A stretch of 64,000 nucleotides of DNA, taken from DASZVB01 sp036272055 (GTDB lineage: Bacteria; Myxococcota_A; Polyangia; Polyangiales; Polyangiaceae). A program made the position numbers and the translations under genes. The stretch spans positions 124,001 to 188,000 of the forward strand of contig DATAZL010000133.1 of NCBI GenBank assembly GCA_036272055.1. The letters run 5' to 3'. Position 1 is the stretch's first letter; each line of letters opens with the position of its first letter. The notes beneath the pieces were generated by a model. That model was not told where the DNA came from, did not search any database, and was given only the letters and a program-made list of their open reading frames with translations. Positions 1-8,659 of this stretch are shown here, piece by piece.

Positions 1-2
1 AT

Positions 3-560
3 CCCGCGGCGGCGCTCGGCATTCGCCCGGCGAATACCGTTCCCTTGCACGTCGTTCCGTTTGCAGGCGCTGCGGCAAGCGCCGGCGCGTTGCCCGGACT
101 CGCGCTGGGGTTTCGCGCTGGTGTCGCGCTCCTGCCGCCGGCGTTCATGCGCGTGCAGCTCTCGGGCTCGGTCTACGCCGCCGAGAACGTCTCTTCCGCG
201 CGACCGGGGGCGCGGATGTTCGGCTGGGCCGCGGAGCTCGCCGCTTTTCCGTTCAGCGCGTCCGGCGGCCCGCTACGTGCGGACTTCGGCGCCGGTGTGC
301 GACTCACCGAGCTGTACGCGCGCGGTCTCGGCCTCTACCGGACGGAGAGTCCGAGCGAAGCCTTGCCGTCGCTCGGGCCGCGCGTCGAGCTCTCCCTCCG
401 AATCGCGGGGCCGCTCGCCCTCGACGTGGGTCTCGGTGTGGACGCCGCGCTGTCGCGGTACAGGTTCGTCTATCGTGATTCGAGCGGCGGCGTCGTCTCG
501 GTCTACGAAACGGCGCCGTTTTTCGGCGAGATCGGTGTCGGCCTCGCCGTCCTTCTCTGA
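3..560 (+). CDS. Outer-membrane beta-barrel-like protein, 5' end outside the window
   Basis: The frame is open from the left edge, so this is the C-terminal part of a longer gene; the TTG at 45 is only the first possible start inside the window. The visible 170 or so residues alternate short hydrophobic strands with Gly, Ser and Arg turns and end in a hydrophobic strand (ending GVGLAVLL), as outer-membrane barrels do. No specific family is recognised. It stops about 100 bases before a sigma-factor gene on the same strand. Confidence 0.5.
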   Translation, partial: PAAALGIRPANTVPLHVVPFAGAAASAGALPGLALGFRAGVALLPPAFMRVQLSGSVYAAENVSSARPGARMFGWAAELAAFPFSASGGPLRADFGAGVRLTELYARGLGLYRTESPSEALPSLGPRVELSLRIAGPLALDVGLGVDAALSRYRFVYRDSSGGVVSVYETAPFFGEIGVGLAVLL

Positions 561-595
561 ACCCCGCCGCGCGGGTGCCCACAGTGATAATTTGA

Positions 596-609
596 GGGAG
601 ACGCCTCCC
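596..609 (+). terminator. Weak hairpin after the barrel gene
   Basis: GGGAG and CTCCC arms (596-600 and 605-609) around a 4-base loop lie between the first stop codon and the sigma-factor start. There is no T-run, so termination is only a possibility. Confidence 0.25.
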
Positions 610-665
610 CTAACCAGTGCTGCCACGCGGCAATCGGGGACCCCGAGACGGCGCCACGGCAGAAG

Positions 666-1187
666 ATGATCCCCCCCCGTCTCACGTCACGCCAGGTCTT
701 CGATGAACACGCCCGCTACGTCCTTCGTGTCCTCAAGTACCTCGGAGTCCGCGAGGCGGACGTGCCTGACGTCTCTCAAGAAGTGTTCGTCACCGTGCAC
801 CGAAAGCTCGCCGAGTTCGAGGGGCGCTCGTCGGTGCGCACGTGGCTCTATCGGATCTGTCGCAACGCGGCCTCGGACCATTTCCGGCGCGCGCACGTGC
901 GGCGTGAGATCGTCACGGACACGACGGCCCCCGAGAGCGTCGGTCTCGACCGCTCGCGCGACGACGGGCCGCGAGCCGAGGCGCGCTCGACCCTCGCCTT
1001 CTTGCTCGAGCACCTCGACGAGGCGAAGCGCGAGGTGTTCGTGCTCTACGAGGTCGAGGGTATGACGATGAACGAGGTGTGCGACGTCCTCGGGTGCAAG
1101 ATTCAAACGGCGTACTCGCGCTTGCACGCCGCCCGCGCCATCTTGACGGACCTCCTCGCCGACGAAGCGCTGGAGAAGACGTCGTGA
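666..1187 (+). CDS. ECF-type RNA polymerase sigma factor
   Basis: A 173-residue sigma-70 family protein of ECF size. The N-terminal half carries region 2 (VREADVPDVSQEVFVTVHR, then RTWLYRICRNAASDHFRR, the helices that bind core enzyme and the -10 element). The C-terminal half carries region 4 (REVFVLYEVEGMTMNEVCDVL, then IQTAYSRLHAARA). It starts at ATG 666; a strong Shine-Dalgarno is not obvious. Its stop overlaps the GTG of the next gene in a GTGA, so the two are translationally coupled. It probably drives a small envelope regulon with the next two genes; the target promoter is not known. Confidence 0.92.
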   Translation: MIPPRLTSRQVFDEHARYVLRVLKYLGVREADVPDVSQEVFVTVHRKLAEFEGRSSVRTWLYRICRNAASDHFRRAHVRREIVTDTTAPESVGLDRSRDDGPRAEARSTLAFLLEHLDEAKREVFVLYEVEGMTMNEVCDVLGCKIQTAYSRLHAARAILTDLLADEALEKTS

Positions 1188-1879
1188 GCGATCCTCCGCG
1201 CCTTTCGAGGGACTCCGGGAGTGACGCCGAGCGGAGACTGGCGCGCCTCGTCGAAGCATCGCAGCGAGACGTCGGAAGCGACGAGGAGGTCGCGGCGCTC
1301 GAGTCACGTCTCATTCCACTGATCGGCCCGCCTCCGTCGCCCGGCTCCACCGCGGCGCTTCCAAAGACCACGTCGGTGGTCGGATCTGGGCTCGTGAAGG
1401 TCATGACCGTGACCGGCGTGGCAGCCGTCGCCACGGCGGCGTACGTGTTCACGCGGCAGCCCGCACCGGTGCCCGCACCGAGCCGCGCGCCCTCCCCCGC
1501 TCTCACTGCGTCGGTTCGGCCCTCCGCCTCCCAGCCTGGCCCGAGCGCGCCCGCCGTCGTCGAAGCGACTTCGCACGCGGAAGCGCCGCCACCCTCGACC
1601 TCGACGCAAGCGGCACCGCTCCCGTCCGAGGCGGACCTGGTCGGCGAAGCCCAGTCCCTGCTCGCGACGAACCCAGCGAGAGCGCTCGCGCTGTGCGACC
1701 GGCACCGGCGGCTCTACCCACGCGGCGTCCTCGTGCAAGAACGTGAGGTGCTCGCCATCGAAGCGCTCGAGCGACTGGGCCGTCACGAGCAAGCGTCGGC
1801 CCGCGGCACCCGTTTCCTCGATGCTTTCCCCGGCTCGGCACACCGGAGCAAGGTCGCCGCCATCGTCGGCTCTCGATGA
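1184..1879 (+). CDS. Anti-sigma-like membrane protein with TPR-like C-terminus
   Basis: Starts at the GTG that overlaps the sigma stop by 4 bases; an earlier in-frame start would lie inside the sigma gene. The 231-residue protein has a cytosolic N-terminus, one predicted membrane helix (VMTVTGVAAVATAAYVF, about residues 70-86), a Pro/Ala/Ser-rich linker and a C-terminal helical region of TPR-like character (EAQSLLATNPARALALCDRH...). This is the usual architecture of the protein encoded after an ECF sigma factor in myxobacteria. No zinc-finger anti-sigma motif is visible, so the anti-sigma role is inferred from position and topology. Confidence 0.7.
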   Translation: MSDPPRLSRDSGSDAERRLARLVEASQRDVGSDEEVAALESRLIPLIGPPPSPGSTAALPKTTSVVGSGLVKVMTVTGVAAVATAAYVFTRQPAPVPAPSRAPSPALTASVRPSASQPGPSAPAVVEATSHAEAPPPSTSTQAAPLPSEADLVGEAQSLLATNPARALALCDRHRRLYPRGVLVQEREVLAIEALERLGRHEQASARGTRFLDAFPGSAHRSKVAAIVGSR

Positions 1880-2547
1880 AGAGTCGTCGTGTCGTCGTCT
1901 GCGCGGTGGCCCTCGTGGTCGCGGCATGCACCCGCGACGCCTTGCTCGGCAGCGAGCGACTCATGCTGGTCGACGCGGGAGCGCCCGACGCCACGACGTG
2001 TGTTCCGACGGCGTGTGGTGGGCACGTCAGCGCCTGTGGCGACTGCGCCGACAACGACGGCGACGGCAAGGTCGACCTCGCCGACCCCGATTGCCTCGGA
2101 CCGTGTCAGGACTCGGAAGGGACGTTCGTGAACCCGCAGCCCGGCCAGGGTCATGGAGCCTGCGCCCTCGATTGCTACTTCGACGGCGACGACGGGTTCG
2201 GCAACGACGACTGTGAGTGGTCCCACGTCTGCGACCCGCTCGCGGTGGCCCCGGATTTCCCTCCCGAGGGAATGAGTTGCGCCTACGACCCGACGACGAA
2301 GCTTCCGCGCGGGGGAGGCTGCGACGCGGCGCAGTCGGACAAGTGTCGCTCGGTGTGCGGGTCCATCACGCCGCGCATCTGCGATTGCTTCGGCTGCTGC
2401 CTGCTGCCCGGCGCATCGACGAGCGTGTTCATCGGGTCCGTCGACGACCAGGGGAACCCTTCGTGCGACTCTTCGCACGAAGCGGATCCGACGCGCTGCG
2501 AGCCGTGCACCCAGGTCACGAGCTGCCTCGGGACGGCGGGGCCGTGA
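1876..2547 (+). CDS. Cys-rich lipoprotein of the sigma-factor operon
   Basis: Start ATG 1876 overlaps the previous stop by 4 bases (ATGA). The 223-residue product begins with a type II signal (MKSRRVVVCAVALVVAAC, lipobox VAAC), so it is a predicted lipoprotein. The mature part is rich in Cys and Asp and includes an Asp-rich loop (DNDGDGKVDLADPDC) like the putative metal-binding repeats of myxobacterial surface proteins, then paired Cys around CDCFGCC. The role is unknown; the context says envelope protein controlled by the adjacent ECF system. Confidence 0.8.
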   Translation: MKSRRVVVCAVALVVAACTRDALLGSERLMLVDAGAPDATTCVPTACGGHVSACGDCADNDGDGKVDLADPDCLGPCQDSEGTFVNPQPGQGHGACALDCYFDGDDGFGNDDCEWSHVCDPLAVAPDFPPEGMSCAYDPTTKLPRGGGCDAAQSDKCRSVCGSITPRICDCFGCCLLPGASTSVFIGSVDDQGNPSCDSSHEADPTRCEPCTQVTSCLGTAGP

Positions 2548-2595
2548 TCGGGACACCCTGGCGGGCCGGCCGTGCCGTGCTTAGGTTCGCCCGAC

Positions 2596-3630
2596 ATGTC
2601 GCAACTGGAGATCGGGCTCGATACCTTCGGCGATAGGACTCTGTCCTCGAGCGGCGCTCTCGAGTCGCATGCGCACGTCCTCCGCAACGTCGTCGAGCAA
2701 GCGGAGCTCGCCGACCGGGTGGGCCTGGCGTTCTTCGGCGTGGGAGAGCACCACCGGGACGACTTTTCGGTGTCCGCGCCCGAGGTGCTGCTGGCCGCGA
2801 TCGCGGGCCGTACGAGCCGGATCCATCTGGGCTCGGCCGTCACGGTGCTGAGCTCGGACGACCCCATCCGCGTCTTTCAGCGATTCTCGACGCTCGACGC
2901 GGTGTCCAGCGGTCGCGCCGAGGTCATCCTCGGGCGCGGGTCGTTCACGGAATCGTTCCCGCTCTTCGGCTACGACCTCAAACGGTACGAAGAGCTGTTC
3001 GAGGACAAGCTGGACCTCTTCGCCAAGGTGCGCGCGGGAGGACCGGTCACCTGGTCCGGCTCGACGCGACCGCCCCTGAACAACCAGCTCGTCCATCCGC
3101 CGATCGAACATGGGCTTCTCCGTACCTGGGTGGGTGTCGGCGGCAGCGCGGAGTCCGTCATCCGCGCCGCGCGCTACGGGTTCGACCTGATGCTCGCGAT
3201 CATCGGCGGTGAACCTTCGCGTTTCGCGCCTTACGTCGAGCTCTACCAGCGCGCGCTCAAGGAGCTCGGCCAGGAGCAACGACCGATCGGCGTTCATTCT
3301 CCGGGCCACGTCGCCGACACCGACGAGCGAGCGCGCGAGGAGCTATGGCCGCACTTCCTCGCCATGAGATCGAAGATCGGCGCCGAGCGCGGCTGGCCGC
3401 CCCCGACGCGCGCTCAGTACGATCGCGAGGCGGGCCCACAGGGTGCGCTCTTCGTCGGTTCCCCCGAGACCGTCGCCCAGAAGATCGCCGCGACCGCACG
3501 CATCCTCTCCCTCTCGCGCTTCGATCTGAAATACAGCAACGGCACGATGCCCCACGAACAGATGATGCACAGCATCGACCTCATCGGCACCCAGGTCGCA
3601 CCCCGCGTGCACGCGCTGCTGGAGGCGTGA
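2596..3630 (+). CDS. LLM-class flavin-dependent oxidoreductase
   Basis: A luciferase-like monooxygenase-family protein of 344 residues: an N-terminal strand with the GLDTFGDRT segment, then FFGVGEHHRDDFSVSAPEVLLAAIA, LGSAVTVLSSDDPIRVFQRFSTLD, and RAEVILGRGSF, the typical order of TIM-barrel elements binding FMN/F420. ATG 2596 is preferred over an upstream GTG at 2572 because homologous sequence begins near MSQLEIGLDTF. The substrate is unknown. Its intact state contrasts with the broken genes immediately downstream. Confidence 0.9.
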   Translation: MSQLEIGLDTFGDRTLSSSGALESHAHVLRNVVEQAELADRVGLAFFGVGEHHRDDFSVSAPEVLLAAIAGRTSRIHLGSAVTVLSSDDPIRVFQRFSTLDAVSSGRAEVILGRGSFTESFPLFGYDLKRYEELFEDKLDLFAKVRAGGPVTWSGSTRPPLNNQLVHPPIEHGLLRTWVGVGGSAESVIRAARYGFDLMLAIIGGEPSRFAPYVELYQRALKELGQEQRPIGVHSPGHVADTDERAREELWPHFLAMRSKIGAERGWPPPTRAQYDREAGPQGALFVGSPETVAQKIAATARILSLSRFDLKYSNGTMPHEQMMHSIDLIGTQVAPRVHALLEA

Positions 3631-3680
3631 GGATCACTCAGGCGGGTGCGGCTATATCGCCCCTCGATACGCGCACCGCT

Positions 3681-4010
3681 TCAAGACGTCTCGCCGGCGC
3701 GCTCGAGCTCCTCGACGTCAGCGAGGTCCTTGTGCCGTCCGACGGCCTTCTTAATGCTTCGTCGAAAGACACTCCGCTGATCTTGGTCAGCACCTCGATC
3801 ATTAGTGGTGCAATGCCGAAACGATACGCGTCACCCTCTTTGGCGAAGTGCCCGGCGGCGACGCCGTGCGCCTGCAGCGGCGCGCCGAATGCCTCGAGAG
3901 CGGCGACGACGCGCTCGGAGTTCGTCCTGGACGCCTGCTTCGCGAAGCTCCGTCAACAGATCGGCGAAATCTTGTGGAAGCTTAGCCAAGCTCCTAGAGA
4001 ACCTCGACAT
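3681..4010 (-). pseudogene. Broken nucleotidyltransferase-like gene
   Basis: Minus-strand coding segments match the layout of stand-alone nucleotidyltransferase proteins (MNT/DUF6036-like). The N-terminal segment LAKLPQDFADLLTELREAG (about 3940-3990) is followed, after a frame change, by SERVVAALEAFGAPLQAHG and DAYRFGIAPLMIEVLTKISG. After another frame change comes the KDLADVEELERAG tail, ending at 3681. The segment that should carry the glycine-rich GG(Y/H)A and DxD catalytic residues is missing between the first two pieces. Its 5' end abuts the 5'-truncated SnoaL fragment on the other strand. The family name comes from memory of typical sequences. Confidence 0.6.
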
Positions 4011-4357
4011 TGTGAAGCGACTGTACGCGGCGTTCGGTACGGGAGACCTGGCGAGCATGCTCGGCACCCTCGACGCCGGAATCGCGTGGGTAACGCCCGG
4101 AACCGCGCCCTGGTCGGGCGAGGGCAAGGGGCACGAGCACGTTCAGCGCTTCTTCGAGACATTCGGCAGCACCGCGTCGCTGAAGACCTTCGAGCCCCGG
4201 AGCTTCGTCGCCGACGGAGATACCGTCATGGTGCTCGGCTACGAGGAGGCGGCTTCGCGCAAGACCGGTCGCGAATGGAAGACCCACTTCAGGCAAGATC
4301 ACTGCCCATCGCGAGTACATCGATACGCAGGCGATTGCCGACGCGTTCCGCGCCTGA
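3995..4357 (+). pseudogene. SnoaL/NTF2-like gene, 5'-truncated with internal deletion
   Basis: Reading ENLDIVKRLYAAFGTGDLAS through DTVMVLGYEEAA gives a clear nuclear-transport-factor-2-like fold start. No ATG remains: the codon before ENLD is CTA, and the only nearby start is GTG 4012. Around 4290-4292 a few codons are lost and the frame shifts; in the new frame GKITAHREYIDTQAIADAF closes the domain at a TGA (4355-4357). The missing bit corresponds to the strand that normally joins WKTHF to GKI. The gene is very probably dead. Confidence 0.65.
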
Positions 4358-4374
4358 GCAGCTCTGGTGCGACG

Positions 4375-4925
4375 TCAGCGACCGGCGCGCCGCTGTCGTT
4401 CGTCGTCGTCCAGGAGGTCCCACGGGCGGTGGTGGTAGTAATACGGCCCCGCCTCGTGGGAACCGGTCGCCGAACGCGCGGTGATACGAATCTCGATGTC
4501 GACCGGCGGGAGACTGCGATTCAAGGCACCGGGCGCGATCAGCACGACGTCACCGGTCTCTTGATCCACCGGAGGGTCCGCAAACTCCATCTGGATGAAC
4601 TGATCGGAGCCGACGATCGCACCGCGGAAGTGCACGTCGGCCGACGTGACTTCTCGGAGCTCGCCATAACGAGTGACCAGTAGATCGTCCGCGGGACCTG
4701 CGGTGCATTCGACGTGCTCGCCTGGCTCCGTGCGGTACTCGCGCACCACGATGTTCCCGGCGCGCATGCGGTCCACCATCGCCATGGTGCTGCTGACCAT
4801 GAGCCCGCCGCCGTGAACGAGATCGCGTACGCCCTGCTCGACGCGAGACATGACCTCGAGTCGTTCGCTGCAGTAAGCGCACGAGAAATAGTGTTCTTCG
4901 ACGCGCTCGGCTCCCCGGGACGACG
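4375..4925 (-). pseudogene. Zinc-finger anti-sigma-like protein lacking its start
   Basis: The reading frame ends at 4375 and is homologous up to about 4925. It begins with an HC2-type zinc-binding motif (ERVEEHYFSCAYCSERLE: His, Cys-x2-Cys) and continues as MSRVEQGVRDLVHGGG and a beta-rich domain (VVREYRTEPGEHVECTAG ... VVLIAPGALNRSL). Upstream of the zinc motif the frame stays open to a TGA at about 4978 but holds no start codon. A protein made from ATG 4851 would lose the zinc site. It abuts a 5'-truncated SnoaL fragment on the plus strand. Confidence 0.55.
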
Positions 4926-4933
4926 TTAGACCA

Positions 4934-5081
4934 AGAATGCGAGCCGCACCTGGAGCAGGTCCAAGGCACGGTGAGCATCATGGAGTTCCGCAACGGCAAG
5001 GTCGTGCACGAGACGCAGTACTTTGCCGATCCCTTCGAGGCGCCCCCCTGGCGAAGCCAGTGGGTTCAGCGCATGGGTTAG
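4934..5081 (+). pseudogene. C-terminal fragment of a second SnoaL-like protein
   Basis: The plus-strand frame reads TVSIMEFRNGKVVHETQYFA and DPFEAPPWRSQWVQRMG and then a stop at 5079-5081. This is the last 35-45 residues of a SnoaL/NTF2-like protein; nothing of the first two thirds is present. The upstream side is fused to the start-less zinc-finger gene on the opposite strand. Its stop overlaps the stop of the FAD monooxygenase by 4 bases. Confidence 0.6.
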
Positions 5082-6553
5082 CGCGCAGTTGCGACAGACG
5101 GGGCGCCGAACCACCTGCTCAGCGCGTCGCCCAGGCCCTGGTCCGTGCCGTTTCCGACCCACGCGACGTAGCCGTCGGGTCGGATCAAGACGGCGGCGGG
5201 AGCCGGAACGGCGCCGAGCACCGGAAGCTCCCACGCGCCGGCATAGCGCGCGTCGATGCGTTGAACGTGGTCCGCCCACGGAGTGACGTCGAGGGTGCCG
5301 GGCTCACCCAGGTCGAGCAGTATCGGTCGGGCGGCGTGTAGAAACGTGAACACCCGACGCGGTCCGCTCTCGGTGACCAGATCGAGATCGGGCATGCGGC
5401 GGCCGAGCAGCGGGTGCCCGTCACCGAGGTCGTAGTGAACGTCGAGCCCGGACATCATCGCAGCGTAGCGCTTGCGCGGCTCATCCATCGCGAGCAGCTC
5501 GGTCATGGAATCGCGCAGCGCCGTGGTCCGTTCGTCGCCGCGGTTGACGGCCGTTTGCGCCATGGAGGTCCTGAGCACGCGCGCGCCGATCGGATGCCGC
5601 TCGGCGTGGTACGTGTCGAGCAGGCTCTCCGGCGAGGTGCCATTGACGACCTGAGCCAGCTTCCACCCGAGGTTCACGGCGTCCTGGATGCCGATGTTGA
5701 GTCCCTGTCCGCCTGCCGGCGAATGAATGTGCGCCGCGTCGCCCGCGAGGAGCACCCGTCGCTCGCGATAGGACGCCGCTTGCCGCGTCGTATCGGTGAA
5801 TCGCGAGAGCCACGTCACGTCGTGAACACCGAAGTCCGTCCCGTAGACGGTCACGAGCGCCTCTCGAAGATCGTCCAGCATCGGCTCGTCGCCTTGCCTG
5901 ACCTCCGGCTCGATCGACACCACGCGCACGCGAATCCCGTCCTCGAGCTTGCCCATGGCGTGAATCCCCTTCGCATCACGGCGGATGCCCGACGCCGGCT
6001 CTTCCGTCATCGCGACCTCGGCAATCAGATAGCTGACGGACGCATCCCACCCCGCGAAATCGATGCCCGCTCTCTTGCGGATCACGCTGCGGCCGCCGTC
6101 GCATCCGACGAGATACGCGGCCTCGAGCGAACGGCCGTCGGACAGCTCGACGACGACACCTGCGTCGTCTTGAACAAAATCCGTCACGTCACGTCCGCGA
6201 TAGATCGGCACTCCGAGCTCGTCGACCCAGGCGGCGAGTATGACCTCGATGCGGCTTTGCCACAGCGCGAGCCCGTAGTTGTGGCGAGTCGGAAAGTCGC
6301 CGATGTCGAGCCGGCTCAGCGCGAAGCCCGCGACCTGCATCGTCTTCCCCTGCGAGAGAAAGCGCTCCGCGACTCCACGCTGATCGAGCACCTCGATGGT
6401 GCGCGAGTGCAGGCCGCCCGCACGCGAGCCCGCGAGCTCTTGCGTTTCGCGCCGCTCGACGATGGCGACGTCGACGCCCGCAAGCGCGAGCTCGGCCGCA
6501 AGCATCAACCCCGTCGGACCACCTCCAGCGATCACCACAGCATGTTTCGTCAT
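5078..6553 (-). CDS. FAD-dependent aromatic-ring monooxygenase
   Basis: A 491-residue flavoprotein monooxygenase of the PHBH/PheA-TfdB type. It shows the Rossmann FAD motif (GGGPTGLMLAAELALAG, residues 10-26), the DG motif (CDGGRSVIRKRAG, 151-163), and the GD motif with the conserved helix (VLLAGDAAHIHSPAGGQGLN, 267-286). A C-terminal thioredoxin-like domain carries a PDGYVAWVG strand. ATG 6553 gives the normal N-terminus; the open frame continues upstream only because it is fused to a broken DHFR-like gene. The substrate (probably a phenolic or polyketide) cannot be told. Confidence 0.92.
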   Translation of the reverse strand: MTKHAVVIAGGGPTGLMLAAELALAGVDVAIVERRETQELAGSRAGGLHSRTIEVLDQRGVAERFLSQGKTMQVAGFALSRLDIGDFPTRHNYGLALWQSRIEVILAAWVDELGVPIYRGRDVTDFVQDDAGVVVELSDGRSLEAAYLVGCDGGRSVIRKRAGIDFAGWDASVSYLIAEVAMTEEPASGIRRDAKGIHAMGKLEDGIRVRVVSIEPEVRQGDEPMLDDLREALVTVYGTDFGVHDVTWLSRFTDTTRQAASYRERRVLLAGDAAHIHSPAGGQGLNIGIQDAVNLGWKLAQVVNGTSPESLLDTYHAERHPIGARVLRTSMAQTAVNRGDERTTALRDSMTELLAMDEPRKRYAAMMSGLDVHYDLGDGHPLLGRRMPDLDLVTESGPRRVFTFLHAARPILLDLGEPGTLDVTPWADHVQRIDARYAGAWELPVLGAVPAPAAVLIRPDGYVAWVGNGTDQGLGDALSRWFGAPSVATAR

Positions 6554-6742
6554 GGTCGTTGCTTGTGCGGCACGACCCGGGGCTTGCCGCAAGTCCCGGC
6601 ATCTGGCATACGTTTGCAGTGGGAAGGGACGGTGAGCGCGCGGCGCCGCTGTTCGGCGCGCGGCCGTCGCGCGCGCCGCAAAAAAATTTGCCGCAACACC
6701 GCCGCACGGAACGCGCTCTACCCGTCCCGAGGACCAGCGGAG

Positions 6743-7221
6743 AATGAGAAGCACGAACTCGTCCACGAGCTGGGCGCGCATGAGCGACTGGATCAATTCG
6801 CCACTGCCGCGCATGACGAGGCGCGCTCCCGCTTTCTTCTTCAGACCACGTATCGCCTCGACGGCGTCGCCCTCGAGCAGGGTCGAGTTGACCCAGGGTA
6901 GCTCTCGCTGGAGCGTTCGAGAGGCGACGTACTTGTGCATCCTGTCGAGCACCTCGGTGAAGGGGTTGTCCTTCCGCTTGGGCCATACGCTATAGAACTG
7001 CTCGTAGGTCCGGCGTCCGAGGAGCAAGCCCCCGCCCTGCTCGCCAGCGTCGGATCGCTCGCCATTCGGGTTTCCGAATCCCAGGCTCTGCATCATCACG
7101 GCATCGCCGTAAGACGTCTCCCATCCGCCGTACGGGAAGCCCCGCGCAAGTCTTCGTCCGCGCCGGCCGGAGCCTGGGTCACGCCATCCAGGGTGAGATG
7201 ATTGATAGCGACGATCCGCAT
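6743..7221 (-). pseudogene. Frameshifted, C-terminally truncated DHFR/RibD-C family gene
   Basis: From ATG 7221 the product reads MRIVAINHLTLDGVTQAPAG, a typical dihydrofolate-reductase-family start. Around 7140-7143 one G appears to be missing from a G-run; restoring it gives GGFPYGGWETSYGDAVMMQ and continues in the frame that holds LLLGRRTYEQFYSVWP and RLVMRGSGELIQSLM. Homology ends after LVDEFVLLI near 6743, where the family normally continues with HPLVLG and about 35 more residues. The frame then runs into the promoter of the FAD monooxygenase. An intact relative lies at 55411-55992. Confidence 0.75.
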
Positions 7222-7281
7222 GGCGTCTCCTTCAGTCTGTGTTGCGGCGACTCGGTATGACGCGAGCGATCACCACGTGTA

Positions 7282-7295
7282 GTTGAAACTTCAAC
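7282..7295. promoter_or_regulatory. Operator-like palindrome GTTGAA-AC-TTCAAC
   Basis: A 6-bp inverted repeat with a 2-bp spacer sits in the divergent region between the broken DHFR-like gene (start 7221, minus) and the glycosyltransferase (start 7445, plus). It is flanked by A and T, so the symmetric core is nearly 16 bp, a size suited to a MarR/HxlR-type dimer. No regulator is encoded next to it. Confidence 0.4.
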
Positions 7296-7444
7296 TCTTC
7301 GATTGCGTCTCTCACGCGTTTCTCAACGCGTTGCTCGTTTACGCGTTATTTGCGCGCTGGTTCCTCACTGTTTGCTTGTCCAAACATGAGCCGAGTGAGA
7401 GCCTTTGAAAAGGTGAGTGATAGGGCGGGGTGGAGTGATGCATC

Positions 7445-8659
7445 ATGAGTGCCGTCCCGGATTTAGCTCGGCAGTTCGCAGATTTGCGGGAGATTCCGGG
7501 TGCCAACTCCGGGCCGCCAGTCCGCGTGGTGCACTACATGGCTACGAACTTCGGCATGACCGGAGTCGAAACATTCATCCTCCAGCTCGTTGAAGCTCAG
7601 AAGCGGGCCGGGCTCCGACCGAGCGTCACAATGGACTTCGACGGGCGCGAAGAAGTGTCGGGGCGAGTGCGCTCCATGGGCATTCCCACGCATTCGTTTC
7701 CGATGCCCGACGAGACGGGTTCGAGGCTGCCGAGGAAACTCCGGACAGCTGGGCTCCGCGCGCAACGGGTTCGCGCCCTCGTCAAGCTCTTGAGCGACGC
7801 GGACGTGCTGCACATGCATTCCGTCGGAATGGTGGGCTTCGACGCGTATCTCGCGGCGTCGATAGCCCGCAAGCCGGTCATCGTGACGCACCACACGACG
7901 CTCGCGTACACGACCAACCCGACGAAGCTCGACGACGCGACGTTCTGGCTCGAGAAGCACGTCGCCAGCTACTCGGTGATGCCGTACCAGGCGGCGGCGG
8001 ACGAGCTCGTCCGCGGCGGCGTCACGCGAGCGAAGAGCGCCGTGATTCCGTATTGTTTCGACGAGACTCGCTTCAAGGGCCGCTGCGCTGAGGCCGCGCC
8101 GGGGCAGCTCACGCTCGTCATGGCCGCGCGTCTGTTCGACGGCAAGGGACACCGCGAGCTCCTCAGCGCCGTCGATTCGCTGCGCCTTCGACACAGCGGG
8201 CTGCGACTCATCCTCGTCGGAGAGGGTCCCGAGCGAGCCGCCCTGGACGCGGAGATTGACCGCCGCGGGCTTCGCGATGTGGTGCAGGTTCGTGGGCGCG
8301 TCGACCACGCTGCGATGCCGGCGCTCTTCCGCACGGCGCAGGTCGTCGTGCTGCCGAGCTACATGCACGGGGAGACGTTCCCGCTCTCGCTCCTCGAAGC
8401 GATGGCGCTCGGCATGCCCGCGATCGGGACGCGGTGGTTCGGCATCCCCGACATCATCGAAGATGGTCGAACCGGGTTCATCGTCGAGCCACGCGACGCC
8501 GAGGGTCTCGCCAGTGCGATCGAGCGCTTCCTCGTCGATCCATCCCTGCTCGCCGTCTCGGGGCGCCGTGCCGCGGAGCGCGTGCAATCGCGCTTCACGG
8601 CCTCGGCCGTCGCCCACGAATATTCGCGGCTCTACACGAAAGCGCTAACGGCTAGCTAA
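7445..8659 (+). CDS. Glycosyltransferase family 4 (GT-B fold)
   Basis: A 404-residue GT-B enzyme. The N-terminal acceptor domain starts at VRVVHYMATNFGMTGVETFI, the usual Gly-rich first loop. The C-terminal donor domain has LTLVMAARLFDGKGHRELL, LILVGEGPERAALDAEI and the E-x7-E-like region HGETFPLSLLEAMALGMP that binds nucleotide sugar. It begins at ATG 7445 and stands alone; the last 15 bases overlap the 3' end of the convergent DUF4139 gene. Likely role: transfer of a sugar to a surface polysaccharide or glycolipid. Confidence 0.9.
   Translation: MSAVPDLARQFADLREIPGANSGPPVRVVHYMATNFGMTGVETFILQLVEAQKRAGLRPSVTMDFDGREEVSGRVRSMGIPTHSFPMPDETGSRLPRKLRTAGLRAQRVRALVKLLSDADVLHMHSVGMVGFDAYLAASIARKPVIVTHHTTLAYTTNPTKLDDATFWLEKHVASYSVMPYQAAADELVRGGVTRAKSAVIPYCFDETRFKGRCAEAAPGQLTLVMAARLFDGKGHRELLSAVDSLRLRHSGLRLILVGEGPERAALDAEIDRRGLRDVVQVRGRVDHAAMPALFRTAQVVVLPSYMHGETFPLSLLEAMALGMPAIGTRWFGIPDIIEDGRTGFIVEPRDAEGLASAIERFLVDPSLLAVSGRRAAERVQSRFTASAVAHEYSRLYTKALTAS

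Noticed and set aside
5414..6901. A 495-codon open frame on the plus strand
   Set aside because: Antisense to the FAD monooxygenase, which shows all three flavin motifs.
5078..8659. A biosynthetic gene cluster (FAD monooxygenase plus glycosyltransferase)
   Set aside because: No core synthase, carrier protein or transporter is nearby and the two genes are on opposite strands with a broken gene between.
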